From Ariolimax columbianus (taxonomy: Eukaryota > Mollusca > Gastropoda > Stylommatophora > Arionidae), in contig JAVGWX010000007.1 in assembly GCA_036924085.1 (NCBI GenBank), positions 98,109,141 through 98,173,140 of the forward strand: a stretch of DNA of 64,000 nt, read 5' to 3'. Shown here one piece after another: positions 24,201 through 34,716 of this stretch; the stretch's first letter is position 1, and every line of letters starts with the position of its first letter. The notes below the pieces were generated by a model that was given only the letters and a program-made list of their open reading frames with translations, was not told where the DNA came from and did not search any database. Position numbers and translations under genes: made by a program.

Positions 24201-27200
24201 AGCAGACTGACTAGGAGAGAGGAATGAGAGACTAGCTAGCAGACTGGCCTGGAGAGAGGAATGAGAGACTAGCTAGCAGGCTGACTAGGAGAGAGGAATG
24301 AGAGACTAGCTAGCAGACTGGCCTGGAAAGAGAGAGAGAGGAATGAGAGACTAGCTAGCAGACTAGCCTGGAGAGAGGAATGAGAGACTAGCTAGCAGAC
24401 TGGCCTGGAGAGAGGAATGAGAGACTAGCTAGCAGACTGGCCTGGAAAGAGGAATGAGAGACTAGCTAGCAGGCTGACTAGGAGAGAGGAATGAGAGACT
24501 AGCTAGCAGGCTGACTAGGAGAGAGGAATGAGAGACTAGCTAGCAGGCTGACTAGGAGAGAGGAATGAGAGACTAGCTAGCAGACTGGCCTGGAGAGAGG
24601 AATGAGAGACTAGCTAGCAGACTAGCCTGGAGAGAGGAATGAGAGACTAGCTAGCAGACTGACTAGGAGAGAGGAATGAGAGACTAGCTAGCAGACTGGC
24701 CTGGAGAGAGGAATGAGAGACTAGCTAGCAGGCTGACTAGGAGAGAGGAATGAGAGACTAGCTAGCAGACTGGCCTGGAAAGAGAGAGAGAGGAATGAGA
24801 GACTAGCTAGCAGACTAGCCTGGAGAGAGGAATGAGAGACTAGCTAGCAGACTGGCCTGGAGAGAGGAATGAGAGACTAGCTAGCAGACTGGCCTGGAGA
24901 GAGGAATGAGAGACTAGCTAGCAGGCTGACTAGGAGAGAGGAATGAGAGACTAGCTAGCAGGCTGACTAGGAGAGAGGAATGAGAGACTAGCTAGCAGGC
25001 TGACTAGGAGAGAGGAATGAGAGACTAGCTAGCAGGCTGACTAGGAGAGAGGAATGAGAGACTAGCTAGCAGGCTGACTAGGAGAGAGGAATGAGAGACT
25101 AGCTAGCAGACTGACCTGGAGAGAGGAATGAGAGACTAGCTAGCAGACTGGCCTGGAGAGAGGAATGAGAGACTAGCTAGCAGACTGGCCTGGAGAGAGG
25201 AATGAGAGACTAGCTAGCAGGCTGACTAGGAGAGAGGAATGAGAGACTAGCTAGCAGACTGGCCTGGAGAGAGGAATGAGAGACTAGCTAGCAGGCTGGC
25301 CTGGAGAGAGGAATGAGAGACTAGCTAGCAGGCTGACTAGGAGAGAGGAATGAGAGACTAGCTCGCAGACTGACTAGGAGAGAGGAATGAGAGACTAGCT
25401 AGCAGACTGGCCTGGAGAGAGGAATGAGAGACTAGCTAGCAGACTGGCCTGGAGAGAGGAATGAGAGACTAGCTAGCAGGCTGGCCTGGAGAGAGGAATG
25501 AGAGACTAGCTAGCAGACTGACTAGGAGAGAGGAATGAGAGACTAGCTAGCAGACTGGCCTGGAGAGAGGAATGAGAGACTAGCTAGCAGACTGGCCTGG
25601 AGAGAGGAATGAGAGACTAGCTAGCAGGCTGGCCTGGAGAGAGGAATGAGAGACTAGCTAGCAGGCTGGCCTGGAGAGAGGAATGAGAGACTAGCTAGCA
25701 GGCTGGCCTGGAGAGAGGAATGAGAGACTAGCTAGCAGGCTGGCCTGGAGAGAGGAATGAGAGACTAGCTAGCAGACTGGCCTGGAGAGAGGAATGAGAG
25801 ACTAGCTAGCAGACTGGCCTGGAAAGAGGAATGAGAGACTAGCTAGCAGACTGGCCTGGAGAGAGGAATGAGAGACTAGCTAGCAGGCTGACTAGGAGAG
25901 AGGAATGAGAGACTAGCTAGCAGACTGGCCTGGAGAGAGGAATGAGAGACTAGCTAGCAGACTGACTAGGAGAGAGGAATGAGAGACTAGCTAGCAGACT
26001 GACCTGGAGAGAGGAATGAGAGACTAGCTAGCAGACTGACCTGGAGAGAGGAATGAGAGACTAGCTAGCAGACTGACCTGGAGAGAGGAATGAGAGACTA
26101 GCTAGCAGACTGACTAGGAGAGAGGAATGAGAGACTAGCTAGCAGACTGACTAGGAGAGAGGAATGAGAGACTAGCTAGCAGGCTGACTAGGAGAGAGGA
26201 ATGAGAGACTAGCTAGCAGACTGGCCTGGAGAGAGGAATGAGAGACTAGCTAGCAGACTGGCCTGGAGAGAGGAATGAGAGACTAGCTAGCAGACTGGCC
26301 TGGAGAGAGGAATGAGAGACTAGCTAGCAGACTGGCCTGGAGAGAGGAATGAGAGACTAGCTAGCAGACTGGCCTGGAGAGAGGAATGAGAGACTAGCTA
26401 GCAGACTGGCCTGGAGAGAGGAATGAGAGACTAGCTAGCAGGCTGACTAGGAGAGAGGAATGAGAGACTAGCTAGCAGACTGGCCTGGAGAGAGGAATGA
26501 GAGACTAGCTAGCAGACTGGCCTGGAGAGAGGAATGAGAGACTAGCTAGCAGACTGACTAGGAGAGAGGAATGAGAGACTAGCTAGCAGACTGGCCTGGA
26601 GAGAGGAATGAGAGACTAGCTAGCAGGCTGACTAGGAGAGAGGAATGAGAGACTAGCTAGCAGACTGGCCTGGAAAGAGAGAGAGAGGAATGAGAGACTA
26701 GCTAGCAGACTAGCCTGGAGAGAGGAATGAGAGACTAGCTAGCAGACTGGCCTGGAGAGAGGAATGAGAGACTAGCTAGCAGACTGGCCTGGAGAGAGGA
26801 ATGAGAGACTAGCTAGCAGGCTGACTAGGAGAGAGGAATGAGAGACTAGCTAGCAGGCTGACTAGGAGAGAGGAATGAGAGACTAGCTAGCAGGCTGACT
26901 AGGAGAGAGGAATGAGAGACTAGCTAGCAGGCTGACTAGGAGAGAGGAATGAGAGACTAGCTAGCAGGCTGACTAGGAGAGAGGAATGAGAGACTAGCTA
27001 GCAGACTGACCTGGAGAGAGGAATGAGAGACTAGCTAGCAGACTGGCCTGGAGAGAGGAATGAGAGACTAGCTAGCAGACTGGCCTGGAGAGAGGAATGA
27101 GAGACTAGCTAGCAGACTGGCCTGGAGAGAGGAATGAGAGACTAGCTAGCAGGCTGACTAGGAGAGAGGAATGAGAGACTAGCTAGCAGACTGGCCTGGA

Positions 27201-30200
27201 GAGCGATTCTTCTTCTTCTTCGTACGCTGTCAGGCGTCAACTTGAATTTGTTCGAAGAAAGCAGCTGTCATCCTGAGGCTGTCAACACTGCCATAGAGCT
27301 TATCTAGTGTTGGCACTGGAGATGGCCACATATGCTTTCTCTGGTCCTCGTATGTCGGGCAGTTTTGCAGCAGATGTTAAGCGGTCATTTCCCCTGTACC
27401 ACAGGTGCACTCGTCAGTGCCACCTATCTTCAGTTTATTGAATAGATTGTACCTCAGTCTATTGTGGCCTGTGCGGAGTCTGAAGACCACGACCTGCGGA
27501 GAGCGATTGATAAGCTGCTAGTAGCTAGCAGGCTGATTAGGAGTTTGTGACAGAGAGAGAATGAGTTGCAGGGTGACTGAACCAGCATACACCAAGTTTC
27601 GGCCAGTCGCTCTGTAAGTGTGTGATTTGTACACCCTGTGACTAGAAGAGATCTGAATGTATGTCGTACGTTTAGGACACCGAGTGAATGATGTGTTCTG
27701 TAGTATGTGTATGCACAGATCTACAGAGTGTGTGATCACAAGTGAGTACGCGATTCTGACTAAAGTGACATGATATAATAACGCATTATAACACATGAAC
27801 GCACAGATCACGTAATATATGACCTAAGTATTCGTGAATATCGATAATGGTAGATGTATAGATCACCTGACTGAAGGATCTGAGTGTGGAAGAATGCGCA
27901 GAACGACAGAGTACATAATACGATCGTTAAGGCGAGTTTGTGAGAGTATGTAGATAAGGGGAGGGGCAGAACTGGGGGGTTAGGTAATATGGAGGAAATA
28001 TTCAAAAGCTAGTGCTTTTAACAACCCCTGTAATTCAATATATATATATATATAAATTAGGATTATTTAGTTCAGATGTATTTTGTTGATTTTTGCTAAT
28101 ATTGTTTCTGTTAATTTTTGTTATTAAATATGCACCATTTTGTTGGAGTGTTTACTATGTTTATTACTTATTCCAATGCAAATTAATTATTCCAATGTAA
28201 ATTACTGATCCACTCCGCCGAAGATGGATGTGTCGGACCAAAAGGTGCAAATATCACAGTCAAACTGTAAATTAGCGACACAACGCATTCCGTTCTCTGG
28301 ACTACATCCTGCTACTTACAAAGTCCTGTTCAGGGCTTAGTAGCTGGAGACTGAGAACGAATACAGAAGAAGACTGATCCACTATGGATGAGAATTTGAA
28401 TGATGAAAACAAATGAAAGTCAGAAACATTTAAACATGTCATTAAAACAACGGCACTACTCAAAATGTGAAAACAAGACCAGTATAACAAGACCAGTAAA
28501 ACAAGACCAGTAAAACAAGACCAGTATAACAAGACCAGTAAAACAAACAAGACCAGTATAACAAGACCAGTATAACAAGACCAGTAAAACAAGACCAGTA
28601 TAACAAGACCAGTATAACAAGACCAGTATAACAAGACCAGTAAAACAAGACCAGTATAACAAGACCAGTATAACAAGACCAGTATAACAAGACCAGTAAA
28701 ACAAGACCAGTATAACAAGACCAGTATAACAAGACCAGTAAAACAAACAAGACCAGTATAACAAGACCAGTATAACAAGACCAGTAAAACAAACAAGACC
28801 AGTATAACAAGACCAGTATAACAAGACCAGTATAACAAGACCAGTATAACAAGACCAGTATAACAAGACCAGTAAAACAAGACCAGTAAAACAAACAAGA
28901 CCAGTATAACAAGACCAGTATAACAAGACCAGTAAAACAAACAAGACCAGTATAACAAGACCAGTATAACAAGACCAGTAAAACAAACAAGACCAGTATA
29001 ACAAGACCAGTATAACAAGACCAGTAAAACAAGACCAGTAAAACAAGACCAGTATAACAAGACCAGTATAACAAGACCAGTATAACAAGACCAGTAAAAC
29101 AAGACCAGTATAACAAGACCAGTATAACAAGACCAGTAAAACAAGACCAGTAAAACAAGACCAGTATAACAAGACCAGTATAACAAGACCAGTAAAACAA
29201 GACCAGTAAAACAAGACCAGTAAAACAAGACCAGTATAACAAGACCAGTATAACAAGACCAGTAAAACAAAACAAGACCAGTATAACAAGACCAGTAAAA
29301 CAAAACAAGACCAGTATAACAAGACCAGTAAAACAAAACAAGACCAGTATAACAAGACCAGTAAAACAAAACAAGACCAGTATAACAAGACCAGTAAAAC
29401 AAAACAAGACCAGTATAACAAGACCAGTAAAACAAAACAAGACCAGTATAACAAGACCAGTAAAACAAAACAAGACCAGTATAACAAGACCAGTAAAACA
29501 AAACAAGACCAGTAAAACAAGACCAGTATAACAAGACCAGTAAAACAAAACAAGACCAGTATAACAAGACCAGTAAAACAAGACCAGTATAACAAGACCA
29601 GTATAACAAGACCAGTAAAACAAAACAAGACCAGTATAACAAGACCAGTAAAACAAGACCAGTATAACAAGACCAGTATAACAAGACCAGTAAAACAAGA
29701 CCAGTATAACAAGACCAGTATAACAAGACCAGTATAACAAGACCAGTATAACAAGACCAGTAAAACAAGACCAGTAAAACAAGACCAGTATAACAAGACC
29801 AGTAAAACAAAACAAGACCAGTATAACAAGACCAGTATAACAAGACCAGTAAAACAAGACCAGTATAACAAGACCAGTAAAACAAAACAAGACCAGTAAA
29901 ACAAGACCAGTATAACAAGACCAGTAAAACAAAACAAGACCAGTATAACAAGACCAGTATAACAAGACCAGTAAAACAAGACCAGTATAACAAGACCAGT
30001 AAAACAAGACCAGTATAACAAGACCAGTATAACAAGACCAGTATAACAAGACCAGTAAAACAAGACCAGTAAAACAAAACAAGACCAGTATAACAAGACC
30101 AGTAAAACAAGACCAGTAAAACAAGACCAGTAAAACAAGACCAGTATAACAAGACCAGTAAAACAAAACAAGACCAGTATAACAAGACCAGTATAACAAG

Positions 30201-33200
30201 ACCAGTATAACAAGACCAGTATAACAAGACCAGTATAACAAGACCAGTAAAACAAAACAAGACCAGTATAACAAGACCAGTAAAACAAGACCAGTATAAC
30301 AAGACCAGTAAAACAAGACCAGTATAACAAGACCAGTAAAACAAAACAAGACCAGTATAACAAGACCAGTAAAACAAAACAAGACCAGTAAAACAAGACC
30401 AGTATAACAAGACCAGTATAACAAGACCAGTATAACAAGACCAGTAAAACAAAACAAGACCAGTATAACAAGACCAGTAAAACAAAACAAGACCAGTAAA
30501 ACAAGACCAGTATAACAAGACCAGTATAACAAGACCAGTAAAACAAAACAAGACCAGTAAAACAAGACCAGTATAACAAGACCAGTATAACAAGACCAGT
30601 ATAACAAGACCAGTATAACAACTATCTGTAACAGTCACTTACCTGTCATCTTCCTCTATTTTGCCATCAAGTTCAAACTTGTACTGAAATCCTGAACACC
30701 CTCCCCCTTCAACAAACACGCGTAAGTGAGAACCATCGCCAGATCTGATTTCCTGTAACCTCTGAGGATGGGAGAGGTGAGGCAGGTTATGTCATTTATA
30801 AGTTCAGTCAAATTTAAAAAAAAAAATTTTCTGCGTTCGCCTTATTACTCTAATCCCCAAGGCGGTGTGCATTGCACTGTGGTTTTTATTTTGCGCCTGT
30901 CGGCCCAGTGCACCCGACTTCAGCATGCATTTTTATGTAAGGGTCTGCTTCCTCCTGCATTTTCTAAGGGTTTGCTTCCCCGGGGTAACGGCCGGTGCTG
31001 TGATGGGGATCGAACCCAGCATCTTCCGGTTGTGAGACATGTCACTTAACCACCAGGGTACGCCGTCCCCTGTTCAGTCAAATGAAGATACACACTTGTA
31101 TATAATCAAATAATAATTTGAATCATATTAAAAGCATACCTGTCAATTCGTGCGACAAAAAGGTGTACACTGGATCAATAAGTTTCATAAAAACTAATTT
31201 ACCTTAATAAATGTATCCATAAATGATTTCAGATCATGTGTTTGAAAATTGTACAGAGATCTGGTAAATCATAAAATGAAAATGTATGAAAACTATAGGT
31301 TATGACGATACATCAATGGTGACTTGTGGGGAAAATTGGTTAGCTTTAACGTTCTATTGGTTGTTGAACCTCTTTTTTATTATTACAGACTCCATAAAAA
31401 ATAGTCAGTGCATTTTTCGTCTTCTTCCGTAGAAAACAAGAAAACTCTTGAGACAAGATAGTTTCTTACTTACAGATTTGCTATAAGCCACAATGATCCT
31501 CAGAAACTATAAAAACAACAGTTCACACAGTCTGTCAGAAGCACTCATTGAGACAGGCTACAAATTCAATGATGGAAATGAGGCGATAGATAGACTAGTC
31601 AAAGAGGGAGGAAGCAAAACCCAAAGTGAAGGCAGAGCAAAAAATAAAAACAGTGATAAAAACTAACTTCTGAACTAAATAGTACAACGTGTGTTTATTA
31701 TGACAAGATCATACTACTCCTCCCAAGAAGACAGCAGGTGATAATAGCAAACTTCATGCTCAAATATTATATGTTAAACAAATGAATAATTGTACAGACA
31801 AACACCATGTGCCTGTGTTGAGAAAGAAACAGATGGATATACTCTTTAAGTCTGTCAGCTCTGTATGGCAACTGGAAAATTTTAAAAACAAACTCCCAAG
31901 TTTATGAAGGAAATAGATGTGAATTATTTTGAAGGTGACTGATGAAGAGGACAAATAATGCCAAATAATAAAACTGGCTCTGTTTAACTTAACATCTAAG
32001 AACCTTCTTTCTAATTTACAGCATAAATAGTAAATATATCGTTTATTACTAGGAGTGACACATTTATTAGGACCTATAAGCCAGGTAAAAAAAATTAAGG
32101 AGCCATGTACAGTGCTGGATAAAGAGTTCCTCATAGAGTTGGAGGGTATGGGTGAATTGCTCTTGAAAATCTTAATTCTAAATCATCACCCCGTTGTCCT
32201 TTGTTATGGATCAAATGGCAAGGACAGGATCTGAAACACAGAATGGCCCCTAAATACTTGGGAGCAAAGTTGCAGCAAAGCCCGCTGACCTATGCTGCAC
32301 ATTGCCAGGAGACAAAACAGAAAATACAAGCAAGAAATAGTATCATACAAAAACTGACTGGCACAACATGGGGAGCAAAGTCAGATGTCCTCAGAGCATC
32401 AGCACTCGCTCTGTGTTTCTCTGTAGATGAGTACGTCGCAACAGTCTGGAAGAACTCTGCACATGTCAAACATATAGATACAGCAATCAATGAGACAGGC
32501 CGTATAGTTACTGGATGCCTAAAACCTACACGAACTGAAAAAATATACCCCATAATCGGCATAGTGCCAGCAAAGATACGAAGAACTGTAGCGTCAGAGA
32601 TAGGAAGAGACAAACAGGTAAATGACCCAAGACACTCTATGTTCAGACATCAGGTGCAGCGCGCAAGACAAAGTTTCTTACAGTCAACCCAGTCCCTACA
32701 GACTAGTCCAGGAAAACGGCGTATCGAAAATAGGAAACAGCTGACACAGGTCCCCTTGATCAAGTTACGGAAGAAACCTGCACCTGGACATCTCCTGACC
32801 TATGCAACATGGAAGTCACTAAATATACTTAGAACTGGTGTATCACGATGCAGGAAAAACCTGAAAAGATGGCGGTACAGGGATGATGAAACGTGCGAAT
32901 GTGGAGTAATTCAAGACCAGGACCAACTGATGATCTGCCCAAACTGCCCGAGTCTTGTAGCATGGATGACCTGCTGAGTGCCAGTAAGAGGGCAATCCAT
33001 GTGGCTGAATACTGGATGATTGATGTGTGACATAGTGTCTTGTATACGGAAAGTAAGTAAGTTGTCCTTTGTGAAACTTACATACAGGGGTATCATTCTT
33101 ATAATGTTGTAACTTTATTAAAAATTGATATATCTATATAAAATTTGGACAGATTCTGTAAAAATGATCACCCTACAACATTCTTAGTCAACCTGTACTT

Positions 33201-34592
33201 CTACAGGGGAAGATGCCCCTGTGCAGGTCCCAGCTCTGGTATGAGCTGGATGTACCCTGGAGAAAGATTTCCTACTTAGCAGGCTAGGCTTAAACAGCTT
33301 AATACCGATGTGCGAGTTCATCTTAATAGACTCAAACACTAGAGCAAAGTAGACCGCAGCCTGTTAGACACCATCTATGCTGCTCTAAACAATCCACCTA
33401 ACCATGGCCAGTGCTATGCCATGTCATACAGTTAGTTGTCATCTCTTACGACATGCTCTATGTGAAGCAGTGGTGCTATTCTTGTCATACACAAAGACCC
33501 CTGCAGACCACCCTACAACGTGATATCATTTATTCTAATGCAGCATTCCAAATGTTAATTTAAAATGTGTGGGGGTGAAGCATTAGAGACTGCATTGTAT
33601 GAATCTACAGCTTATTTATTAAATGGGATGACCAGTTGCCTTCCTCACTGCATTTCCTTCTTTCTTGAACATAATCCATTCTCAGGTAAGCCGACTGGAG
33701 CATACTAGTAATGCAAAATCAAACCCTGTACATGGGGGACGGCGTGGGCTAGTGGTTAAGTGACACGGCTCACAGCCATAAGGTGCTGGGTTCGATCCCC
33801 ATCACAGCACCAGCCGTTATCCCGGGGAAGCAAATCCTTAGAAAATGCAGGAGGAAGCAGGCCCTTACATAAAATGCATGCCGAAGTCGGATGCACTGGG
33901 CCGACAGGCGCAAAATAAAAACCAGAGTGCAACACACACCACCTTGGGAATTAGAGAAATAAGGTGAACGCAAAAAAAAAAAAAACACCCTGTACATATA
34001 CTGTGAAAGACTAGTGCTCTATCACAATCCTAATCAGACGGTCAAGGAGAGTCAAAAAGTAACATTCATATTACTGTATTAAGAGAGTGTACCATCTTAT
34101 GAGAAAATGCCATATTAAAGTTAATTGTGTACGCCTCCTCATATTAAGATTTATGCCGTTTTACTTCTCTAAAGATCAGAACTCCATAGATACACATGCA
34201 CACACACAAATCAATGTTCCCATTGCAATAAAAAAAACAATAAAGATATAATAGGTATCTGATATGTTTCAATAGACACATTCAGTGTGCTATTAACAAA
34301 AACACATTTCTATATTTATTAATGCACTGACTGCAGTCATTCTCCATCACAATTCTGAACTCTTTCTGCACTTAGTACAATCAAGTCATGGTTAATATGG
34401 CTGAACTATCTACCTTTCGCTAGCCTTACCTTCACACATGAATCACTAAGTTTTAGCTCCTCGTGTCCTGCTTGATTTACGGCAGGAGATGTAGAAGTAT
34501 CTCTTGTAAGTAATTTGTGTCTTGAAAAAATGCTTGTAATAGGTTTGCTAATTTCATTTTTGATGCTATTAACTGCTAACAGTGCAAATGAC
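21100..34592 (-). CDS. ISCA2, mitochondrial [4Fe-4S] assembly protein (three exons visible)
   Basis: Three minus-strand exons join in phase: 34592-34430 (mitochondrial presequence-like, then [10 protein letters not shown]), 30761-30643 ([10 protein letters not shown]...[20 protein letters not shown]) and 21274-21100 ([20 protein letters not shown]...[18 protein letters not shown]). All donors are GT and acceptors AG. The three conserved A-type carrier cysteines are present: one in GGGCSGF and two in GCSCG. ISCA2 acts in the mitochondrial matrix with ISCA1 and IBA57 to mature [4Fe-4S] clusters. Visible coding length is about 151 codons, close to the human protein (154), so only a very short first exon with the ATG is missing; the first visible exon starts with one base of a split codon. 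Intron 2 is 9.4 kb of repeats. Confidence 0.93.
21628..22020. repeat. 39-bp tandem array (left part)
   Basis: Unit of 39 bp containing ttccaatgtaaattacatat, about ten copies, nearly identical. The same unit reappears at 28163-28205, on the other side of the LTR-like insertion, so the array was split. The 119-residue minus-strand frame is a repeat artefact (39 is divisible by 3). Confidence 0.93.
22388..22399 (+). promoter_or_regulatory. TATA-like box in LTR-like element
   Basis: actataaaatac, conserved in position in the sister copy (cttgagactataaagtact at 48882-48900) and as gtgtatataac in the 42728 copy. Conservation supports a promoter; activity is not shown. Confidence 0.5.
22424..27203. 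repeat. 37-bp satellite, about 129 units, with higher-order structure
   Basis: Unit gagagaggaatgagagacta followed by gctagcag and a variable end (actggcctg, gctggcctg, actgactag, gctgactag, actgacctg or actagcctg). Four units carry an 8-bp GA expansion (22426, 24320, 24776 and 26670 areas). Variant order repeats with a 21-unit, 777-bp period, for example the triple actgacctg block at 22835 and again at 23612. Confidence 0.97.
27209..27497 (-). mobile_element. RNase-H LINE 3' end inserted at satellite edge
   Basis: Only 289 bp long. The reversed GAA tail (cttcttcttcttcg) is followed by the reverse complement of the C-terminal zinc tail (homologous to 2290-2597). A perfect 11-bp TSD, ggagagcgatt, lies at 27198-27208 and 27498-27508. 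Confidence 0.93.
28163..28205. repeat. 39-bp tandem array (right remnant)
   Basis: attacttattccaatgcaaa and attattccaatgtaaattac match the 39-bp unit of 21628-22020. Confidence 0.8.
28215..28372 (+). mobile_element. SINE A, 5' truncated, GAA-type tail
   Basis: 158-bp 3' part of SINE A (ccgaagatggatgtgtcgga, ggactacatcctgctactta, gagaacgaatacagaagaag). A perfect 11-bp TSD, actgatccact, lies at 28204-28214 and 28373-28383. Confidence 0.92.
28470..30622. repeat. 14-bp tandem array next to ISCA2 exon
   Basis: Unit accagtataacaag or accagtaaaacaag (14 bp), with 18- and 19-bp variants carrying extra acaa or aacaa. About 150 units. All three minus-strand frames are open for over 700 codons (30638-28302 is the longest) simply because the unit has no stop in any phase. 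These are not genes: no start context, no domain, no codon bias. Confidence 0.97.
30643..30761 (-). CDS. ISCA2 central exon
   Basis: Acceptor catcctcag, 119 bp, donor gtaagtg. Encodes [39 protein letters not shown] and a split Arg. It contains the first ligand cysteine. The donor lies only about 20 bp from a 2.15-kb 14-bp tandem array. Confidence 0.95.
30814..31071 (-). mobile_element. SINE C copy, minus strand
   Basis: tRNA-headed, A-tailed SINE of about 258 bp. On minus it has gggttcgatcc-type box B near 31010, tgcaggaggaagcag and an A-run tail at 30814-30825. A perfect 12-bp TSD, gttcagtcaaat, lies at 30802-30813 and 31072-31083. Confidence 0.93.
31084..32190. other. ISCA2 intron, mostly no gene
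   Basis: AT-rich. At 31560-31640 a plus-strand trace [17 protein letters not shown] resembles the RNase H GNExADRLAKEG motif, probably an old LINE scrap. Nothing else recognised. Confidence 0.45.
32205..32977 (+). pseudogene. Jockey-like ORF2 C-terminal region
   Basis: Long open frame (about 255 codons) with KYLGAKL, the thumb motif, then [40 protein letters not shown] and an end [25 protein letters not shown] resembling the C-terminal CxC...C tail of LINE ORF2 proteins (the usual His is a Gln here). Start and palm are missing; the frame is lost after 32977. Long openness suggests a fairly young insertion. Confidence 0.85.
32205..33060 (+). mobile_element. Jockey-like LINE 3' copy, (AAGT)n tail, perfect TSD
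   Basis: 5'-truncated copy ending aaagtaagtaa. A perfect 12-bp TSD, gttgtcctttgt, lies at 32193-32204 and 33061-33072. The tail type differs from the GAA and TGACC families, so it is a separate lineage. Confidence 0.9.
33073..33722. other. No gene seen
   Basis: Intronic sequence of ISCA2 with no recognised exon or repeat. Confidence 0.4.
33734..33986 (+). mobile_element. SINE C copy, plus strand
   Basis: Full-looking SINE: tRNA-like head with box A in ggctagtggttaag (from 33747) and box B gggttcgatcc (33788-33798), a 3' body tgcaggaggaagcaggccct and an A-rich tail. A perfect 11-bp TSD, accctgtacat, lies at 33723-33733 and 33987-33997. Same family as 30814-31071, opposite strand. Confidence 0.95.
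34430..34592 (-). CDS. ISCA2 N-terminal exon (presequence)
   Basis: Acceptor ttgattctctgcag, then an open frame [17 protein letters not shown]...[10 protein letters not shown]...[11 protein letters not shown] and donor gtaagg. The basic, hydroxylated and acid-poor start fits a mitochondrial targeting peptide; LSDSC is the conserved start of the ISCA2 domain. The initiator Met lies in an unseen upstream exon. Confidence 0.87.
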
Positions 34593-34716
34593 CTGCAGAG
34601 AATCAAGCAACAATATAAACAATCAAAGACAGACTTATCTAAGTTACTGAAAGCTGATTGGATAAAGGTATTTATGAATTGTCATGTAGTGTTATTATTA
34701 TCATATCAAGACATTT

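Larger units (their letters stand above)
22026..28165 (+). mobile_element. LTR-like element copy 1, swollen by internal satellite
   Basis: Starts TGTAACAGTTCCAGCTGGAG. It has a TATA-like box at 22388-22399 and a poly(A)-signal-like ATTAAA at 28123-28128, and ends near gtgtttactatgttta. The 5' part (22026-22430) matches 48490-48975 and 42728-43135; the 3' part (27500-28165) matches 50363-50905. A 5-bp candidate TSD, ttact, flanks it. No gag/pol is present, so it behaves like a solo LTR. Nearly 4.8 kb of its length is a 37-bp satellite. The ends do not form a textbook TG...CA pair, so the class is uncertain. Confidence 0.68.

Noticed and set aside
22026..28165. Complete LTR retrotransposon or endogenous retrovirus
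   Set aside because: No gag, pol or env, no second LTR with an internal region; only LTR-like sequence with satellite.
28470..30622. CRISPR-like array
   Set aside because: No spacers; contiguous short tandem units in an animal genome.
28302..30638. Long minus-strand ORFs (715-778 codons)
   Set aside because: Pure product of a stop-free 14-bp repeat, open in all three frames.
33747..33805. Possible tRNA gene at the head of SINE C
   Set aside because: Followed by SINE body, A tail and TSD; a second copy has the same layout.
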